Below are positions 58,743-64,000 of a stretch of 64,000 bases of DNA, piece by piece. The notes under the pieces were generated by a model. That model saw nothing but the letters and a program-made list of their open reading frames with translations, had not been told where the DNA came from and searched no databases. The stretch spans positions 24,610,875 through 24,674,874 of the forward strand of contig OZ234495.1 in assembly GCA_965153455.1 (NCBI GenBank), written 5' to 3'. A program made the translations under genes and the position numbers. Source of the stretch: Sphagnum compactum. Lineage: Eukaryota; Bryophyta; Sphagnopsida; Sphagnales. Numbering within the stretch: the first letter of the stretch is position 1; each line of letters starts with the position of its first letter.

Positions 58743-59006
58743 GGAAACTTAAATATTTCACCATGGGAAAATATAATCTTAAAAAGAATCCTCTTAAAGA
58801 GACCAAAATCCTTCAAGATATTATTATAACTCTATAATTAATCTCAAGTTTCAACACAAGGCCAAAATATATCATCTTTCAAAAATTCTCATATAAAACT
58901 AAACCTATTTACCTAGGGGCCAAAATCCCTTAAGCTACTTACTACCTATATTCTATAGTGAATCTAAACACAATATCCTTGCCTACCAAGGCAAGGCCAA
59001 CAAAGG
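58743..59006 (-). repeat. Right terminal inverted repeat
   Basis: Reverse-complement partner of 56172-56419, slightly longer because of small insertions. Confidence 0.88.
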
Positions 59007-61030
59007 AAACATGGTTAGGTACATGATTAATAAATTGCCTACTTATTAGATATTGAATAATGAAAAATTCGGAAAAACTACTCAAATTTGAAGTTATAGG
59101 GGGGAAAAAAAAGCTGCTCAATCAAATAATAAAAAAAGACAAAGATGAAGAATAGAATTAAATTCAATGTGAATGGGACCTAGTTAGTTACTAATTCCTA
59201 CCTACTAATAGTAGTGCAAGACCAATCACCCTTAAACTATTTTGCATTTTCCTCCAACTTTTTAGAAAATAAAAATAAAATAGAACTTGAATCTATTTCC
59301 CAACTCTTTATACAAAAAATAACATGTCATCATATAAACTATTTCCATTTTTTCCAACTTTCTAAAAAATTCAAAAGAATTAGAACTTTAAATATTTTCT
59401 CAAATTTTCTATACAAAATATTACTTTAAACATAGAAATATCTCATAAGAATACTATAACCCTGTGAGAATTGCAACAAAACTTATTATTAAAATCAAAT
59501 AAAATGAAAATGCCAAATACATTTGTTTAGTTTTTAATTATCTAAAACCTTGAAATAAAATTTTGCAGATAATGGTGACTGTGCAGATGACTGGACAGGT
59601 GACTAGGACAATCTATTTCCCCCTCCCCTCCCCAAAAGAAGACCCGCCCCCGTTCCCACTAATAAATACCATTCTCCTTCTTTTTCATTGGGCAACCGGA
59701 GCAGCCAGTCACCGCCGTTCTAGCCTTAAATGACCGGCGATGCTTGGCATTAGTCGGAATATCCGGACGTTCACCGGACCCGCGATTCCCGACCCCACTT
59801 CACGAGCCCCAAATGTAGCTGGGCCAGTGGACATTAGTGCTGGTGGGACATTGAATTTGCCAAGTTCCGCCATAAATCAATTAATAGAAAAATCGCCATA
59901 AAGACTCACCACTAACAACACCCACCAAATTCGCCATATAATTTGTAGTACTAGTAACTAGTAACTTTTTAAATTCTTTACTAGAACAAAACATTTAATA
60001 GTAGGCGCTTATCACTAGGTTATGCTCCTGTATTTATGGCTAAACTTACGCTTGAGGCTAATAATGGGCTATACCACAAAAAGGTTGTAGCGGCGCTTCA
60101 GTCGGTGCTGTATGTACGGTTTATCCACTTGGGGTTTAAAATAATCGTAAATAGGTACCTACCAGGTAGGTACCTGGTAGGTACCAAATATTTTTCAAAC
60201 TAATTTTTTTAGCCACCCATTTAATTACAGAAATTATTAAAACAAATAAATCTTGAAGATATTACACCCACCCAATATCCATACATGTACTATTTTATCT
60301 ATTAATAAATTTTAGTATAGGTAATAATCATGTTTTTTAATTAGGGGAAAATAAAACTTTAATGAAAAACCCTAAACCATAGATTTTTCCAAGGATGTAA
60401 TCTCTTCCAATGAACCATCATCATCCCCATTTTTATTTTTTTATCATGCACTTGAGGTTTTTCCTTTTAGTTTATTGGTTCAAAATTACAATTTTGATAA
60501 AAAGTTTTATCCACTTGGGAATCCTTTTTCCTTTTGTTGGTTCAAATTCCCAAAAAAGTTCAAGAGAATTAATTGTGTCTCCAAATTTAGTAATTTCAAA
60601 TAAAACATAAATTCTGGAATTTGTATAAAAATAATTTGGAAAAAGAGGAGATAAGGTAGAATCCAAATTTTATCACAAGAAAATTCAGGATGATTTATTT
60701 ATTTATATTTATTTTCTCATTTCCCTTCGACTAATGAAGCTAATTTTATTTCTAGTGATTGTTTTTTTTATCTCCATTATCTTCTTTTAAAAACCATTTT
60801 CGATTTTAGAATATTGTTGAACTGAAAAAGAAAAAAGAGAAAAAAAAGGACAACGTCATTCTGAATTTCCACGTGCATTCCACACCCCTTCCGTATTAAG
60901 TAATTACACAAAAGGGAGGCAGAAAGTGCAAAGTGGGGCGGAATAAGGGAGAACGGGAAGTGGTCGTTCCGACGTTCCAACGAGCGGTAATTGTAAGGTT
61001 CCGTTACATAATGTGCACCTCCTGCTTTAC
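59007..61030. other. Intergenic region upstream of the zinc-finger gene
   Basis: AT-rich except for 59640-59880, which is GC-richer. A telo-box-like AAACCCTAAACC lies near 60368 and a 32-bp palindrome at 60155-60186. No gene recognised. Confidence 0.5.
60155..60186. promoter_or_regulatory. 32-bp near-perfect palindrome with AC-type (ACCTACC) MYB boxes
   Basis: Bases 60155-60169 pair perfectly with 60172-60186 around a GG centre. Each arm contains ACCTACC or its complement, the AC-I element bound by R2R3-MYB factors in plants. It lies about 1.7 kb upstream of the zinc-finger ATG. It could be a dimer-binding regulatory site or just a hairpin-forming repeat. Confidence 0.5.
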
Positions 61031-61833
61031 CATTCTACGGTAATTTCCTGTTGTATCCAGGATGACGTTCTGCTCCTCCATAATCTCTCCTCAAAGGCCT
61101 CTCTTGTATGATTCTGTATTTGCGTAACGTCGTGAAGCGCTCCCCCCCTCTCTCTTGGCGCGTGTGCGCGCGAAGCTGTGTGTCGGCGGAAGCTCCGCGA
61201 GTGTGCGTCGCAGGTTGGGAAGTGCCGGATTGTAATAGCAAATGCTTGGATGACGAAGCAAGAAAAGATACTACATTTCTTCTTATGATAGCAGTGTAAG
61301 GGAGATGAGCAATTCATTGGCAAGCGAGAGATAGAGAGAGAGCCATAAGAAGGAGAAGAAAGAAGAAGAAGAGGAAGAAGAAGAAAGAGTTTGTAGCTGG
61401 TGACAAGCTTTCAGAACAAACATGTTGTTCAAGTAATATGGGAAGTTAGGTGGTTACCCATTTGACCGGATGGTGGTGATATATGGGAACTGGATGGACC
61501 TGGGTTCAGTTTCTCCCTCTTCTTTCTGCTGCTTCTGCTGCTGTTCTCTTTGTCTCTCTTCTTTTGTCTGCTTTTCTTGTTGCTGCTGCTGCTGAGAGGG
61601 GTAGTTCAATGTGTTCTTGCTGTACTTTTTAGAATAAACAAAGTGCAATGTAGTTGCTTCACTTTCTTTCTCAGGAGGTCGTTTCGTGTTGGGTTCTGAG
61701 CTCCCAAGGTTTAGTTTCCTTTGTGGGTGCGCTTGGTTTTTTTGGGGGTTTCTTGTCCTGCTGTTTCTCTCTCCTGAGTGTGTGTGTGTGTTTGTTTTTC
61801 TGTGATTTCTAGGAACTCTGTTAGAAGAATTTA
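61031..61833 (+). promoter_or_regulatory. 5' leader of the zinc-finger gene with upstream ORFs
   Basis: The region has a GA/GAA-rich stretch (about 61325-61390) and a CT-rich stretch (61505-61600). In the last 420 bases several ATGs open and close before the main start: 61422-61436, 61438-61449, 61470-61595 (41 codons), 61608-61631 and 61649-61654. An acceptor-like TTTCTAG at 61811 suggests that part of the leader is spliced out. If the uORFs are retained, main-ORF translation should be reduced. Confidence 0.55.
61470..61595 (+). CDS. Cys-rich upstream ORF (41 codons)
   Basis: From ATG 61470 to TGA 61593-61595. The C-terminal half is almost entirely Cys, Ser and Phe (for example FCCFCCCSLCLSSF) because it reads a CTG/TCT-rich tract. 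It probably acts, if at all, through translation rather than as a product. It may be removed by leader splicing. Confidence 0.3.
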   Translation: MVVIYGNWMDLGSVSPSSFCCFCCCSLCLSSFVCFSCCCCC

Positions 61834-63513
61834 ATGATGCAGCAAGACTTCTTAACGGTTCGTGACGGATCTGACTGTCTGGTCTCCAATGCAGCAGACC
61901 CTGATGAGCAGTTTTGTGCCCCTTTTGCTTCTCTTCTTGACAAAGAAGAGAGATTACCATCTTTGGCCATGGCTGCAACAACTTCAGCTTATGGCAATAC
62001 ATCATCAACTCCATTCCAGGAGGTTTGTGGGGACCAATTTGTAGAGAACCCCTCCTCCTCCTCCTCCTCCTCCCCCTCTCAGCAAGAATTCCTCACTGCT
62101 TCCCCAGCAGTGGCATTAAGGTCAATGGCTCCATCTCAGCTTTCAGAACCTTCCCTTCTGCAGCAGCAGCAACCACGACCAGTGAGAATTGTGGCAGATG
62201 CACACTATGTGCAGCACATCAACACACCAGTAATGCACCCTAATCTGGTCAGCACTTTGAAGTCCATCATATCCCCAATGCCTCCGCCATCCCATCACTC
62301 TCTTGTAGATGCTGAAGCAATGAAGCAGGAGTTGGTGGGGTGTGGAGGAGCAATTGGTCTCTCAGCACCACCACAACCTTCACACAACAACTTTTTCGAG
62401 CTGGCTGTGCACAAGAGAGCTCAACAAGGTGGCCAACAGCCGGGACAGTATGGGTCAGGACCACCATCTTGCAGTCAACCATGGCTGTGTTCAGGGAATG
62501 ACACCAAGCAGATGCTTAACTCAGGAAGCTTCAATCAGGTACAAAGCGTTTGCCGCCTTTGATGTTTGAAAGCATTGAATTCAAATGAGAGCTCGAAGCA
62601 ACAACTCCAGGAAAAAATAATACCTTGTAATAATGCCCACACCTGGAATGCAAAAATTGTATGCTCCAGGTTTCAGTTGCTGCTGGCAGGAGGCAGCTAG
62701 ACAAACTTGCAGCTGATGTGCCAGTTGATCTGATTCGGAACAGGCGTCCGTATCAATGCTCACACACCACCTGCAATAAGACTTTCAAGAACCCACAGAC
62801 AATGAGAATGCACCGCAAGTCCCATAACACCACCACCTCTGCTGCTGCCAATGCAGTGCACCTTGCAGGAGGTGCTGCTGCAGTGGAGGCCATATCTTCT
62901 ACTACCACCATCATGCCTAGTACTACTTCTTGTTTGAAAGCTGGACACAACAAGAAAATTCCAGCTCGCTGTCCAGCTTGCAAGAAGACGTTTGTGGGCT
63001 TGTATGAGCTTAGAAGGCATTTCGGCAGAAAGCATTCAGAGGGAGAAAAAGGTTTTGCTTGCAGGAAATGTGGGAAGAGGTTTCATATTGATGTTGATTT
63101 GAGGGACCATGAAAAGTTGTGTGGGGAGGCAATTGTCTGCAAATGTGGAATGAAGTTTGCATTCAAGTGCAATCTCATGGCTCACAAGAGAGCGCACCCA
63201 GAATGCCAGGACCATGTAGCAACAATGATGGAGCAAGAGAGGTTTGTTTCAACATCAGATTCCAACAATGAAGCATTTACAGCAACAGATTATCACAGCA
63301 AGGTTTGGCCTCTTCGGCACATCTCAAAAATTCAACTCTTCTGTTTGAAATTGTCTCAAATTGCACAATAAGATAACCACTATCATTTGTTCCTTGATGC
63401 AGTCAGAGCTAATGGGTATCTTTTCCTATGTGGGACATTTTTGCAGAGAAATCAAGAGTCCTTTCAGGAAGGTTTGGATTCGCCTATGTGCTTCACCTCC
63501 AGTTCCAATCTGA
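61834..63513 (+). CDS. C2H2 zinc-finger transcription factor, STOP1/WIP type
   Basis: Nuclear DNA-binding regulator; STOP1-like factors control acid, aluminium and phosphate responses, and WIP factors control development. Exons 61834-62538, 62670-63302 and 63403-63513 join in frame to 482 residues. The N-terminal 235 residues are low-complexity and Ser/Gln/Pro-rich (a Ser run near residue 75), as in activation regions. Four fingers follow: CSHTTCNKTFKNPQTMRMH..SH (265-287), CPACKKTFVGLYELRRH...H (336-357), CRKCGKRFHIDVDLRDHEKLC (366-386, C2HC) and CKCGMKFAFKCNLMAHKRAH (392-411, with the unusual C-X-C). A C2HC third finger followed by a C-X-C fourth finger is typical of the STOP1/WIP group. 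The first exon alone would stop at 62560 if unspliced. The third exon is short and less certain; an unspliced end at 63371 is possible. Confidence 0.82.
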
Positions 63514-64000
63514 CGATGGTGCCTCAATCATCCTCATTCTTGCCCCTCTTGTTCGTCACTTCTCCTTTTGCCCTACCAATTTGATACTATGACCTCTCTC
63601 ACTACCTCTGTTTTGCACTCACCTTCAGCAGGTATGGTTAGTAGCCCTCAACCAGTGTTCCATCACCACCCAACCCTTCCTTCCACGGTTTTACTACAGA
63701 AGTCTTGATAGACAGGTTTTATTCCATTGTGGGCTGTCTTGAGAGAGGCTACAGTAATTGCAATTTCAGTGTCATGAAATGAAAATTCCTGTGACAAGAG
63801 ACCTGTACAGCTCTTTTCCTTTGTACCCCATAGATGCTGTTTTCCTTTGTACACTACAAAGTAGTTGCTTACAGTGAGGCCCCTGCAAGCTAGCTCCTCC
63901 ACTGGTTCTTCAAGCTTTTACTCTTTTTCTTGCCATGAAAATTAGGGCAGTTATTTTCATGTTGACCATGAATAAACAAAAAAATATGGAAAATGTGATC
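63514..64000 (+). terminator. 3' UTR with candidate poly(A) signal
   Basis: Non-coding sequence after the zinc-finger stop. AATAAA at 63971-63976 is a candidate near-upstream polyadenylation element; plant signals are loose, so others are possible. Confidence 0.4.

Larger units (their letters stand above)
56172..59006. mobile_element. 2.8 kb foldback element with long terminal inverted repeats
   Basis: The left end, 56172-56419, and the right end, 58743-59006, are inverted copies of one another over roughly 250 bp, with a few small indels and scattered substitutions. Each begins at a small palindrome (CCTTGCCTT..AAGGCAAGG) next to GGCC. The interior encodes no recognisable transposase. It holds a GTCT/GTCC microsatellite, a GC-rich stretch and a second transposon terminus. 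It is most likely a non-autonomous DNA transposon. A clear target-site duplication was not found. Confidence 0.8.

Overview
The window is nuclear DNA of a land plant: spliced genes with GT-AG introns, plant-specific families, Ty3/gypsy elements and long AT-rich intergenic tracts. One gene is an alpha/beta-hydrolase–NB-ARC–LRR receptor, a class first described in liverworts. That, plus the retroelement types, points to a non-seed plant and perhaps a bryophyte; the species cannot be told from the sequence.

Layout. 0-2 kb: first coding exon of a cation/calcium exchanger (minus strand), cut by the left edge. 2-7.7 kb: AT-rich intergenic DNA. 7.7-12.3 kb: a decayed Ty3/gypsy element (minus). 12.4-18.1 kb: a second, very unusual Ty3/gypsy relic (plus). 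Its protease, reverse transcriptase/RNase H and integrase tail are accompanied by a DNMT3-like C5 cytosine-methyltransferase domain, now lying in an inverted 1.5 kb block, and by a C-terminal PHD finger. 19.3-27.2 kb: a hydrolase-NBS-LRR immune receptor gene whose last exon is an array of about 42 near-identical 72-bp leucine-rich repeats, broken by CAA-to-TAA nonsense changes. 27.4-30.6 kb: a transposon-like patch with a Helitron-like end, a captured ADP/ATP-carrier exon fragment and two tandem-repeat arrays. 31.7-33.6 kb: a 5'- and 3'-truncated RTE-type LINE (minus), strikingly GC-rich against its surroundings. 33.6-48.4 kb: mostly gene-free, with several tandem duplications and one unidentified coding-like exon. 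48.4-54.2 kb: a short-unit minisatellite, then a complete four-exon gene for a KEG-like (pseudo)kinase with MIB/HERC2-type repeats. 56.2-59.0 kb: a 2.8 kb element bounded by roughly 250-bp inverted repeats, containing another Helitron-like terminus. 61.0-64.0 kb: a three-exon C2H2 zinc-finger transcription factor of the STOP1/WIP type with a long leader containing upstream ORFs.

The host genes are unrelated to each other and form no cluster. The main novelty is the retroelement that combines a DNA-methylation writer with a chromatin-reader finger. Next come the hydrolase-type NLR with a runaway LRR array and the compositionally foreign LINE. Exon boundaries were set by reading frame, splice consensus and family similarity only; no alignment, database search or expression evidence was available.
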